From UBA8958 sp964571695 (GTDB lineage: Bacteria > Desulfobacterota > Syntrophia > Syntrophales > UBA8958): 64,000 nucleotides of DNA. The DNA lies in contig CAZNDG010000004.1 of assembly GCA_964571695.1 (NCBI GenBank), positions 48,237-112,236 on the forward strand. Direction: 5' to 3'. The translations under genes were made by a program, and so were the position numbers. Of this stretch, positions 17,199-25,154 are shown in pieces. Each line of letters begins with the position of its first letter. Position 1 is the stretch's first letter. The notes beneath the pieces were generated by a model. That model was not told the DNA's origin. It worked only from the letters and a program-made list of their open reading frames with translations, and did no database searches.

Positions 17199-17900
17199 AT
17201 GAACGATGCCACCATTATCGAAAATGTCGAGCGGATCAGGGAGCGGATCGCCCGGGCCGCCGCCGGAGCGGGCCGGCGGCCCGAAGACGTGCGTCTCATG
17301 GCCGTCACCAAGACCGTGGACGACGAACGGATAAACGCGGCCATTGCCGCCGGGGTGGATATCATCGGGGAAAACTACGTCCAGGAGGCAAAACGCAAGA
17401 TCGAGTTGATGGGCCATCCCTGTCAATGGCATCTCATCGGTCATCTCCAGACCAACAAGGCGAAATACGCCGTGAAGCTTTTCGACATGATCCACTCGGT
17501 GGACCGGCAGGAGGTCGCCCGGGAACTCAACCGCCGGGCTGCCGGCACGGAGCGGATCGTCCCGATCCTCATCGAGGTCAATGTGAGCGGCGAGGCCACC
17601 AAGCGGGGCGTCGCCCGGGAAGAGGCGCTGAATTTGGCGCGGGAGATCGCTCTGCTGGAACATCTTTCCATCCGGGGATTGATGACCATGGCCCCTTGGT
17701 TCGACGACCCCGAAGCGGCGCGGCCGTATTTCACCGCGCTGCGGATACTACGGGATCGGATCGCCGCGGCGGACATCCCGGGAGTGCATATGGAAGAGCT
17801 CTCTATGGGCATGTCGGGGGATTTCGAGGCGGCTGTAGCGGAGGGGGCCACGATCGTCCGGATCGGCCGCTCCCTGTTCGGTGATAGGCCGTCCGGGTGA
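17199..17900 (+). CDS. yggS: YggS/PLPBP-family pyridoxal phosphate-binding protein
   Basis: This is a cytoplasmic PLP-homeostasis protein with the fold of alanine racemase's N-terminal barrel but no known enzymatic activity. The 233 residues contain LMAVTKTV with the PLP-binding lysine, GENYVQEA, WHLIGHLQTNKAK, SVDR, LIEVNVSGEATKRG, RGLMTMAP and the final ELSMGMSGDFEAAVAEGAT phosphate-binding motif. ATG 17199 is preferred with AGGTG just upstream; GTG 17190 is a possible alternative start. It lies just downstream of maf and may be cotranscribed with it. Confidence 0.93.
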   Translation: MNDATIIENVERIRERIARAAAGAGRRPEDVRLMAVTKTVDDERINAAIAAGVDIIGENYVQEAKRKIELMGHPCQWHLIGHLQTNKAKYAVKLFDMIHSVDRQEVARELNRRAAGTERIVPILIEVNVSGEATKRGVAREEALNLAREIALLEHLSIRGLMTMAPWFDDPEAARPYFTALRILRDRIAAADIPGVHMEELSMGMSGDFEAAVAEGATIVRIGRSLFGDRPSG

Positions 17901-18049
17901 GGAGAAGAAGCAAGAAGAAAACGGGCGCCTTTTCTCCCCCGCAAGGTCATTGTCAAGCATTTACGACCTGTTAGCGGATACTTAACGAGTTGACATTTCC
18001 GCCCGGATCATGGTAGGGGAGGCCCCTGATTCAGGACGGGGAGGTATTG

Positions 18050-18682
18050 ATGTTTCTAAAACAGATGCAGGTCAGTCAGATGGCCGTCTTCGCCTATCTG
18101 GTAGGCGACGAGGAAACCGGCGAGGCCCTGGTGATCGATCCCGCCGCGGATACGGCCCGGATCGCCTCCCTGGCGGCGGATAACAGCCTGACGATAAAAT
18201 ATATCGTCAACACCCACGGACACGTGGACCACATATCCGGCAACCGGGATATGAAGGAGCGCACCGGCGCCCAAATCGTCATCCACGAGGCGGACGCGGA
18301 CATGCTCGTTTCCACGCCCGCCCTGTATCTGCGCATGTTCGGGGCCAAATCGTCCCCGCCCGCCGATATTGCCGTCCGGGAAGGCGATACGATCGCCGCG
18401 GGTCGGGTTGCCTTCCAGGTCATCGCCACCCCTGGACACTCGCCCGGCAGCATGTGCCTCTATGGCGAGGGCCTGGTCTTCACCGGAGACACGCTCTTTG
18501 TGGGCGCCATCGGCCGGACCGACCTGCCCGGAGGCTCGTGGAACACCATGGCCCGTTCACTAAGGGAGAAACTGGCCGTCCTGCCCGACGACACCAAGGT
18601 GCTGCCGGGACACAATTACGGTCCGGCGCCTACCTCGACCATCGGCTACGAAAAGCGGCACAACCCCTATCTGAAGTTCTGA
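18050..18682 (+). CDS. MBL-fold metallo-hydrolase, glyoxalase II-like
   Basis: This 210-residue zinc hydrolase of the metallo-beta-lactamase fold carries the metal-binding THGHVDH motif (about 57-63), a further ATPGHSPGS, the bridging Asp in FTGDTLFVG and the last His in VLPGHNYGP. The compact size and motifs match YcbL-type glyoxalase II-like enzymes, which hydrolyse thioesters such as S-lactoylglutathione analogues; the true substrate is unknown. The ATG at 18050 follows GGGGAGG. It stands alone between yggS and purC. Confidence 0.88.
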   Translation: MFLKQMQVSQMAVFAYLVGDEETGEALVIDPAADTARIASLAADNSLTIKYIVNTHGHVDHISGNRDMKERTGAQIVIHEADADMLVSTPALYLRMFGAKSSPPADIAVREGDTIAAGRVAFQVIATPGHSPGSMCLYGEGLVFTGDTLFVGAIGRTDLPGGSWNTMARSLREKLAVLPDDTKVLPGHNYGPAPTSTIGYEKRHNPYLKF

Positions 18683-18827
18683 CCGGCGGGTCTTGGGTCG
18701 TCCCGGGGAAACCGCGTCACCACCGGGACCGGCGGTGAACTCGTAAACGTCGCCATCATGAACATCAAGCTTCTCCTTCGGTTCGCGGGAGTTGAATGCC
18801 GTTCATTAAATATTGGGGGAAAACATC

Positions 18828-19709
18828 ATGACCACTCCGCTTGTCGTCTCTTCATTGCCCGGCTTGCCCATGGCGGGCCGGGGGAAGGTTCGGGACATGT
18901 ACGATCTGGATGATCGGCTGCTCATTGTGGCCACGGACAGGATCTCCGCCTTCGATGTCGTCATGCCCAATCCCATTCCGGGCAAAGGACGGGTTTTGAC
19001 GCAAATGTCCGCCTTCTGGTTCGGAACTATGGCGGACATCATCGGCAACCATTTGATCTCCACGGATCCGGCGGATTATCCCGAGGCCTGCCGTCCCTAC
19101 CGGGAGGTCCTGGCCGGGCGGAGCATGCTGGTCAAGAAAGCCCGGCCCCTGCCGCTGGAATGCATCGTCCGGGGCTACCTGAGCGGATCGGGATGGAAAG
19201 ACTACCGGCGCGAAGGTACCGTTTCAGGAATCCGCCTGCCGGCGGGACTGAAAGAGTCATCCCGACTTCCGGAACCCATCTTCACCCCCTCGACGAAGGC
19301 CCCGGAAGGGGAACACGACCTGGCCATCACAAAAGAAGAAACGGAGCGTCTGATCGGCCGGGAATTGACCGCCCGGGTCATCGCCGCCGGCATTGCCATC
19401 TACAACCGGGCCGCTGCCCTTGCCGCCGACCGGGGGATCATCATCGCCGACACCAAGATGGAATTCGGCATATATGACGGGGAGTTGATCATCATCGACG
19501 AATTGCTAACCCCCGACTCCTCCCGTTTCTGGCCCCGGGACGGCTATGCGGAGGGAAGAGGACAGAGCAGCTTCGACAAACAGTTCCTGCGGGACTATCT
19601 GCTGTCCATCCCCTGGGATCAGCGCCCGCCGGCTCCGGAGCTTCCAGAAGACATTATTATGAAAACCGCTGAAAAATATGAAGAAGCTCTCAAGAGATTA
19701 ACGTCCTGA
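18828..19709 (+). CDS. purC: Phosphoribosylaminoimidazole-succinocarboxamide synthase
   Basis: SAICAR synthase ligates aspartate to CAIR with ATP hydrolysis in purine biosynthesis. The 293-residue form resembles the longer PurC subfamily: GRGKVRDMYDL (ATP site), VATDRISAFDVVMPNPIPGKG, LECIVRGYLSGSGWKDY, FTPSTKAPEGEHD, IADTKMEFG and DELLTPDSSRFWP are all present. ATG 18828 is chosen over an upstream TTG because GGGGGAAAAC directly precedes it. No other purine genes are adjacent. Confidence 0.96.
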   Translation: MTTPLVVSSLPGLPMAGRGKVRDMYDLDDRLLIVATDRISAFDVVMPNPIPGKGRVLTQMSAFWFGTMADIIGNHLISTDPADYPEACRPYREVLAGRSMLVKKARPLPLECIVRGYLSGSGWKDYRREGTVSGIRLPAGLKESSRLPEPIFTPSTKAPEGEHDLAITKEETERLIGRELTARVIAAGIAIYNRAAALAADRGIIIADTKMEFGIYDGELIIIDELLTPDSSRFWPRDGYAEGRGQSSFDKQFLRDYLLSIPWDQRPPAPELPEDIIMKTAEKYEEALKRLTS

Positions 19710-19725
19710 AATGCTTGCGCCGGCC

Positions 19726-19754
19726 TTGACACCACCGGCGGCGCTTATTAAATT
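19726..19754 (+). promoter_or_regulatory. Sigma70-like promoter of dnaJ
   Basis: TTGACA (19726-19731), a 17-nt spacer and TAAATT (19749-19754) lie about 75 nt before the dnaJ ATG. The -10 overlaps a 7-bp inverted repeat (CGGCGCT-N9-AGCGCCG) that might be the purC terminator or an operator. Consensus match only. Confidence 0.55.
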
Positions 19755-19828
19755 AGCGCCGTTTGCCTGGGACAGGCGCCTTCAGAGTGAGTCGCTATTA
19801 AGGAGCAGTAAAGGAATTCGACCAACCC

Positions 19829-20887
19829 ATGACCAAGAGATGCTATTACGAGATCCTTAGCGTAAGCCGCAACGCCACGGAAGAGGAAATTAAGAAGAGT
19901 TACCGCCGGTTGGCCATGCAGTACCACCCGGACCGGAATCCAGGCGACCGGGATGCGGAGGAAAGATTCAAGGAAGCCGCCGAGGCTTACGAGGTCCTGA
20001 GCGATACGCAAAAGCGGGAGATATACAACCAGTATGGCCATGAAGGCTTGAGCAGCTCGGGATTCCAGGGTTTTTCCGGATTCGAGGACATCTTCAGCAG
20101 TTTCGGCGATATCTTCGGCGATATCTTCGGTTTCAGCAACGGCCGGGGCCGGAGCCGTACCTCCGCCCGGGCCGGCGCCGACCTGAGGTACGACCTGCAG
20201 ATATCTTTCATGGAGGCCGCATTCGGTCTCACCAAGGACATCGAAATCGAGAAGCTGGCCCGGTGCCATGAATGCGGCGGCTCCGGCTCGGCCCCCGGAA
20301 CTTCTCCGGAGGTATGCCCCCGGTGCCGCGGCCGGGGCCAGGTGACCCAATCCAGCGGGTTCTTCAGCATCAGTTCCATCTGTCCCAACTGTCGCGGCCA
20401 GGGCCAGATCATCACCCAGCCCTGCCAGAACTGTCGCGGCGGCGGTAGGGAAAAGATCAATAAAACCGCGCAGATAAAGATACCTGCCGGGGTCGAGACG
20501 GGTTCCCGCCTCCGGCTCCGGGGGGAAGGGGAGCAGGGGGAACATGGGGGGCCCAACGGCGATCTGTATATCTTCATCCATGTGCAGGAACACGAATTCT
20601 TCCAACGATCCGATGACGACATCATCTGCCGGGTGCCCATATCCTTCGTTCAGGCGGCCCTGGGGGACAGCATCGAGGTGCCAACGCTCACGGGAACGGA
20701 AAAGCTGAAAATCCCCCGGGGCACCCAGAGCGGCAAGATCTTCCGCCTGAAAGGGAAAGGCATCGCCCATCTCCGCGGTTTCGGCCGGGGCGATCAGATC
20801 ATCGAAACCATCGTGACCATCCCCACAAACCTCAACCGGCGGCAAGAGGAAATATTGAAGGAATTCAACCGAATCAGCAACGAGTAA
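19829..20887 (+). CDS. dnaJ: Chaperone DnaJ (Hsp40, type I)
   Basis: This co-chaperone stimulates DnaK ATPase and binds unfolded proteins. Over 352 residues it has a J domain (1-70) with the catalytic QYHPDRNPG loop, a Gly/Phe-rich linker (75-115: GFSGFEDIFSSFGDIFGDIFG), four CxxCxGxG zinc repeats (CHECGGSG, CPRCRGRG, CPNCRGQG, CQNCRGGG), and the C-terminal substrate-binding domain (GVETGSRLRLRGEGE). Slightly shorter than E. coli DnaJ, but all domains are complete. dnaK and grpE are not adjacent, so this may be a second or isolated copy. Confidence 0.94.
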   Translation: MTKRCYYEILSVSRNATEEEIKKSYRRLAMQYHPDRNPGDRDAEERFKEAAEAYEVLSDTQKREIYNQYGHEGLSSSGFQGFSGFEDIFSSFGDIFGDIFGFSNGRGRSRTSARAGADLRYDLQISFMEAAFGLTKDIEIEKLARCHECGGSGSAPGTSPEVCPRCRGRGQVTQSSGFFSISSICPNCRGQGQIITQPCQNCRGGGREKINKTAQIKIPAGVETGSRLRLRGEGEQGEHGGPNGDLYIFIHVQEHEFFQRSDDDIICRVPISFVQAALGDSIEVPTLTGTEKLKIPRGTQSGKIFRLKGKGIAHLRGFGRGDQIIETIVTIPTNLNRRQEEILKEFNRISNE

Positions 20888-21011
20888 GGCTTGCCGCACC
20901 GGGCGGCACTTACCGACCGCCATCTTTGGAGTCACAAGAACCTTTACAGAAAAGGCCCAATAGGGTAGAAGAGCGGCAACGACAATATTCATGCCTGGGA
21001 GGGAAAAAGAA

Positions 21012-21416
21012 ATGTATAAAAAGTCCCATCGTACCGCATCACTGCTTCTCATCGGCATCTTTCTGCTGTCCGGTTGCGCCGCCGCCGTAGTCGGGGGCGC
21101 CGTGGTAGGCGCCGGTACCGGTACCTACCTGTATATCAACGGCGTGCTCAAATCCGATTACAGCGCTGGCTTTGACCGGGTCTGGTCGGCGGTGGAAAAG
21201 ACCGTCGCGGACATGCACGGCACCGACGTCATCCCGGTGAAAGGCATCGGCACCGGCCATATCGATGCGGTGATCAACGGTGAGAAGGTCCGCATTACCG
21301 TCACCTTCAAGGAAAAAACCCTTACCGAGGTTGGGGTCAGAGTCGGTGTGGTGGGCGACGAGACGGCGTCCCGGATGATTCATACCAAAATAACCGCCAA
21401 TCTTTCCGGCAAATAA
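21012..21416 (+). CDS. DUF3568-family lipoprotein
   Basis: This 134-residue exported lipoprotein has a basic N-terminus, a hydrophobic stretch (about 10-22) and the lipobox LLSGCAA, with lipidation expected on the Cys at about residue 24. A glycine-rich segment (AAVVGGAVVGAGTGTYLYINGVLKSDY) and the FDRVWSAVEKTVADM region typify DUF3568 proteins, whose role is unknown. The start at 21012 is taken because GGGAGGG lies just upstream and it leads straight into the signal peptide; the ATG at 20991 overlaps that Shine-Dalgarno. Confidence 0.83.
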   Translation: MYKKSHRTASLLLIGIFLLSGCAAAVVGGAVVGAGTGTYLYINGVLKSDYSAGFDRVWSAVEKTVADMHGTDVIPVKGIGTGHIDAVINGEKVRITVTFKEKTLTEVGVRVGVVGDETASRMIHTKITANLSGK

Positions 21417-21537
21417 TGCCGCAAGCACGAGGTAAAGTGATCGATAAGCGACGGTCCGGCGGGAAATCACCGCTGCATGGGTCGGGAATAGGCGGTCATC
21501 GAGCCCGGCCGGGCCGCCTGTTGCGTCGGGGCCGGAG

Positions 21538-22476
21538 ATGAAGGTCAAGGTGCGGTGCACCATTCCGGGAAAGCCGGCCGGAATGCCCGGATGGTTACTT
21601 CTTCCCATATTGTTTTTTATCCTCTCCTGCCCCGCCGGCGTGAACGGGCAGACCATTCCGGTCCATCACTGGCCGGATCGGCTGACCCTCTGCGGCGACC
21701 CCGTACCGCTTGACCGCCGGGATGTCTGGGAAATGATGGATCAGGCCTTTGTCGCCTCGGTCTATAGCCAACCCCAGACGATCCTCTGGATAAAACGGGC
21801 CCACCGCTATTTTCCTCATGTGGAAAGACGCCTCCGGGAACGAAACCTGCCCGATGACCTCAAATACATCGCCGTCGTGGAAAGCGCCCTGAAGACCTAT
21901 GTCACTTCCAGCGCCCAGGCCGTGGGTCCCTGGCAGTTCATCAACGGCACGGGGAAGAGGTACGGCCTGCGCATCGACCGCTGGATCGACGAACGCTACA
22001 ACTTCGAGCGGGCCACGGAGGCGGCCCTCGATTATTTGACCGCTTTGCATCGGGAGTTCAGGAACTGGCCCCTGGCCATCGCCGCCTACAACTGCGGCGA
22101 GAACCGCATGTCCGGAAGCCTGAAGGCGCAGGGGGCAAAAAGCTTTTACGACGTTGATCTCCCGCTGGAAACAGAGGCCTACATCTTCCGCATCCTTGCC
22201 GCCAAAACCATCCTGTCGGCGCCGGCGGCCTACGGTTACGCCATCCCGGCGGCCAAGCTCTATCCACCGCTGGAATACGATGTGGTAGATGTTTCGCTGT
22301 CCCAGGAGACACCCGTCACGGCCATCGCCAGCGCCGCCGCGGCCACCTACAAGACCATCAGGGAAATGAACCCGGAGATCCGTCAGGGCGCCCTCCCCCC
22401 GGGAAACTTCCGCATCTGCCTTCCCCGGGGCCAGGCGGCGGGCTTTCACGAACGGCTGAAAAGAGAACGACCCTGA
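21538..22476 (+). CDS. Lytic transglycosylase, SLT domain, MltD-like
   Basis: This periplasmic or outer-membrane enzyme cleaves peptidoglycan glycan strands, forming 1,6-anhydro ends. The 312-residue protein has an N-terminal hydrophobic signal (about 19-36), then a lysozyme-like SLT domain (about 85-210) with the catalytic Glu in VVESALKTYVTSSAQAVGPWQF, and IAAYNCGENRM. The C-terminal 60 residues (TYKTIREMNPEIRQG, FRICLPRGQ) resemble one LysM-like peptidoglycan-binding unit. No lipobox is apparent. Substrate specificity not determinable. Confidence 0.88.
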   Translation: MKVKVRCTIPGKPAGMPGWLLLPILFFILSCPAGVNGQTIPVHHWPDRLTLCGDPVPLDRRDVWEMMDQAFVASVYSQPQTILWIKRAHRYFPHVERRLRERNLPDDLKYIAVVESALKTYVTSSAQAVGPWQFINGTGKRYGLRIDRWIDERYNFERATEAALDYLTALHREFRNWPLAIAAYNCGENRMSGSLKAQGAKSFYDVDLPLETEAYIFRILAAKTILSAPAAYGYAIPAAKLYPPLEYDVVDVSLSQETPVTAIASAAAATYKTIREMNPEIRQGALPPGNFRICLPRGQAAGFHERLKRERP

Positions 22477-22534
22477 TCGCCCGGACTCTCCCGTCTCATA
22501 CGTTCCGGCTCTCCATAGCCGCCCCCGCCCGAGA

Positions 22535-23728
22535 TTAAAAGTCGCCTGGGGGGATCTGGAAGAGTTCGGCGATGACCCCATCGAAATAATCGGGCAGGTA
22601 GCGGTCCCACAGCTTAATGGGAAGATCCGGCAGTTCCTCCCGGCTCGAAAGAGAAAACAGGAACAGGTAACGCATCAGATATTCCACGTTTTTCGCCAGG
22701 TGCCCCCGGTACCGCTGGCGGAGGCGCTGGGCAATGATCCGATCCTCGTGCATGCAGCGTCCGATCTCGCTTTCCAGCATTTCCTGATAGTTGGAAACGA
22801 TGATTTCCAGATAGACGTCTTTTTCTCCGGAAAGAACGAAATCGGCAAAATCGCAATCCACCTGGTGCGGCGGGACGCCCCGGTTCGCCATGACGGTCCG
22901 GATGCCCGCCGGCGCCGGCTCCCGGAGCACCTCCTCCGGAGACGGCTCGATGCGGACCACGAGATTGACGGCATTATAGTGTCCCTCATGGCGCTCTTCC
23001 TCCATAATCCGGCACGCGCCCATGGCGTCGAGCGCATCGTGGATCCGCCCCTGTTCCCCTTCCTCCAGCACGACCTTGATGCCGGCGACGTCATTTATGA
23101 CCAGCTCGCCGGTCCCCCGGATCTCCCGCTGCCGCCGGAGATCCTCGATAAATCGGGCTTCCGCGTCGATAAATTCAGCCTGCATCTCCTCCGGGGAGGA
23201 AAGGAGATACTCCCGGGGAATGGAGAGACGGGCGGCCCGTTCATCGGCCAAAATATCCGCCTTGCTTTTGATCGCATCGAAGATCCAGTCGATGATCCGT
23301 CGGGCCGCCTTCTCCGCCAGGCGCCGGATCCGCTTGATCCGCCAGGACCCCAAATAATCCTCATTGCCGTCCCGTGGCCGGAAAAACAGCATGGTCCGGC
23401 AGGGAGTTTCCCGATAGAACCGGCCGGGATGGTCCTCATAATCTCTGATCAGTTCGGCGATGCGGGGATTGCGATACGGCGGACGGCGGACCAGGGCGTC
23501 CTTGATATCCCCCTTCAGGCTGATGCTCTTCCACCGCAGGTCCACACCGTGCAGTTCCCGGAACAGACAGTCGGCAAAACTATGGAGGTACCGGAAAACG
23601 AAGAGCTGGTTGTAATGGACCAGGCGGGCGATGAGTTCCCCGTCGCCGGGCCGGACGTGGCCGTACATGGAACGGCGGATGAGATCCCGCAGTTCCCGGC
23701 GGTGCAGATAACCGTTGATGGTGATCAT
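22535..23728 (-). CDS. Conserved protein with RelA/SpoT-like nucleotidyltransferase signatures
   Basis: I do not firmly recognise this 397-residue soluble protein. Its second half shows, in order, motifs reminiscent of the (p)ppGpp synthetase fold: ELVINDVAGIKVVLEE (compare DIVGIRI), HEGHYNAVNLVVRI (compare GYRSLHLVV), VDCDFADFVLSGEKDVYLEIIVSN (compare VEIQIRT) and ESEIGRCMHEDRI. The N-terminal 200 residues are helical, basic and acidic, with no recognisable HD hydrolase. The ATG at 23728 follows GGAGGAGAG. It is divergent from the XRE-cupin regulator. Synthetase activity is only a hypothesis; key substrate residues differ from classical enzymes. Confidence 0.5.
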   Translation of the reverse strand: MITINGYLHRRELRDLIRRSMYGHVRPGDGELIARLVHYNQLFVFRYLHSFADCLFRELHGVDLRWKSISLKGDIKDALVRRPPYRNPRIAELIRDYEDHPGRFYRETPCRTMLFFRPRDGNEDYLGSWRIKRIRRLAEKAARRIIDWIFDAIKSKADILADERAARLSIPREYLLSSPEEMQAEFIDAEARFIEDLRRQREIRGTGELVINDVAGIKVVLEEGEQGRIHDALDAMGACRIMEEERHEGHYNAVNLVVRIEPSPEEVLREPAPAGIRTVMANRGVPPHQVDCDFADFVLSGEKDVYLEIIVSNYQEMLESEIGRCMHEDRIIAQRLRQRYRGHLAKNVEYLMRYLFLFSLSSREELPDLPIKLWDRYLPDYFDGVIAELFQIPPGDF

Positions 23729-23956
23729 CTCTCTCCTCCCCGGGGGCCGCAATGACCGCCTGCCCCCCAGAATTAGGGTCCAGGGATGGCCGGAATGGGG
23801 TCTTCACCGGATACGACTTAACGACTTCCGCCGTTATTCTACGCCTCAAGAGGTTATCTTTCAATCACGAATATCGCCGCCGTGACGGGGCGGCGACGGC
23901 GGGGAAAAGGTTGAACGGCGCATTATAAAACAACAGGCAGCTCAGAGGTGAAGAAA

Positions 23957-24559
23957 ATGACACAAGACGACGCAGCGGAACGGACCTTCACGGACGTCAA
24001 CATCGGCAGAAAAGTCCGGGAACTCAGGGAGAAGAGTCAGTTGACGATCATGGATCTAACCGCCAGGTCGGGCGTTCCCAAATCTGTCCTGGCGGAAATC
24101 GAGTCGGGGGACGTCACTCCCCCCGTCGCCACCCTCCTGAAGCTCGCCCGAGCCATGAATGTTGGCATGGCCTTTTTCTTTCAGGACGAAGCAGCGGCGG
24201 ACAAGGTATCTGTAACCCGCAAAGACCAGCGGATCAAGATCCGGAGGCGGCCCCACCACCACGAAGGGGAGGTGGACTATATCTACGAATCCCTGGAAAC
24301 GAGAAAACCGGACAAACACATGGAACCACTGTTCGTGGAATTTCAGCCCATGGAAACGGGCGACATGGTTTTTTCCTCCCATGAAGGCGAGGAATTCGTA
24401 TATCTTTTGGAAGGAAGACTGGAGTTCCGCTCCCATGAGCGCCTCGAAGTGCTGACCCCGGGCGATGCCATCTACTTCGAGTCGGACCTGAGCCATGCCT
24501 TCCGGGGACTGGACAAGCAGGCGGCCCGGGCCATTGTCGTCGTCTGGAACAAACCTTAG
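23957..24559 (+). CDS. XRE-family transcriptional regulator with cupin sensor domain
   Basis: This 200-residue regulator has a helix-turn-helix of the lambda repressor type (about 14-68: VRELREKSQLTIMDLTARSGVPKSVLAEIESG) and a C-terminal cupin barrel (about 115-195: GEEFVYLLEGRLEF, LTPGDAIYFESDLSHAFRGL) that probably binds a small organic acid. The ATG follows AGAGGTGA; a GTG start at 23948 is an alternative. It immediately precedes the 2-oxoacid oxidoreductase genes (23-nt gap), so it is probably the local regulator of that operon, responding to a substrate or CoA thioester. Confidence 0.88.
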   Translation: MTQDDAAERTFTDVNIGRKVRELREKSQLTIMDLTARSGVPKSVLAEIESGDVTPPVATLLKLARAMNVGMAFFFQDEAAADKVSVTRKDQRIKIRRRPHHHEGEVDYIYESLETRKPDKHMEPLFVEFQPMETGDMVFSSHEGEEFVYLLEGRLEFRSHERLEVLTPGDAIYFESDLSHAFRGLDKQAARAIVVVWNKP

Positions 24560-24581
24560 GATAAGGATGGGAGGCAAAAAG

Positions 24582-25145
24582 ATGCTGGAAATCCGGTTTC
24601 ACGGACGGGGCGGACAGGGCACGGTGGTGGCCACGATCCTGCTTTCCAAGGCCTTCTTCCAGGCCGGCTGGGAGGTGCAGAGTTTCCCCTTCTTCGGGGT
24701 GGAGCGGCGCGGCGCCCCGGTGGAGGCCTACTTGCGCCTGGACAAAAAGAAGATCCTCGTCCGGACGAATGTCACGGCCCCCGATCACGTGGTGGTGCAG
24801 GACCAGACCCTGATCCAGAACATCGACGTCACCCGGGGCATGAAACCAGGCGGCTGGGTCCTCCTCAACAGCCCGGCCCTCCCGGAGAATCTGGACCCCT
24901 ACCGGGGCATGAAACTCGCCTGCGTGGACGCCACCCGGATCGCCCTGCGCCACTTCCTGGGAAGCCGCACCCATCCCATCGTTAATACGGCCATGATCGG
25001 CGCTTTCGCCCGGATGCTGTCAATGCCGCCCCTGGAGGCGGCCTGCGGCGCCATCCAGGAAGAGGCGCCTTCGGACCCGGAGGCAAACATCGCCGCCGCC
25101 CGGGACGCATACAATGAAGTAATTTTGCATGGTTCGATATCATAG
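24582..25145 (+). CDS. 2-oxoacid:acceptor oxidoreductase, gamma subunit
   Basis: Gamma subunit of a multi-subunit thiamine-pyrophosphate 2-oxoacid:ferredoxin oxidoreductase (pyruvate, 2-ketoisovalerate or related). The 187 residues begin MLEIRFHGRGGQG, the signature of this subunit, followed by VVATILLSKAFFQAGWEVQSFPFFGVERRGAPVEAY. An in-frame upstream ATG exists, but this one follows GGGAGGCAAAAAG. The alpha, beta and a ferredoxin-fused flavoprotein are downstream in one operon. Confidence 0.92.
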   Translation: MLEIRFHGRGGQGTVVATILLSKAFFQAGWEVQSFPFFGVERRGAPVEAYLRLDKKKILVRTNVTAPDHVVVQDQTLIQNIDVTRGMKPGGWVLLNSPALPENLDPYRGMKLACVDATRIALRHFLGSRTHPIVNTAMIGAFARMLSMPPLEAACGAIQEEAPSDPEANIAAARDAYNEVILHGSIS

Positions 25146-25154
25146 GTGAGGCAT

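Noticed and set aside
19748..21058. Minus-strand frame of 436 codons over dnaJ
   Set aside because: Antisense of a clear DnaJ with all four zinc repeats.
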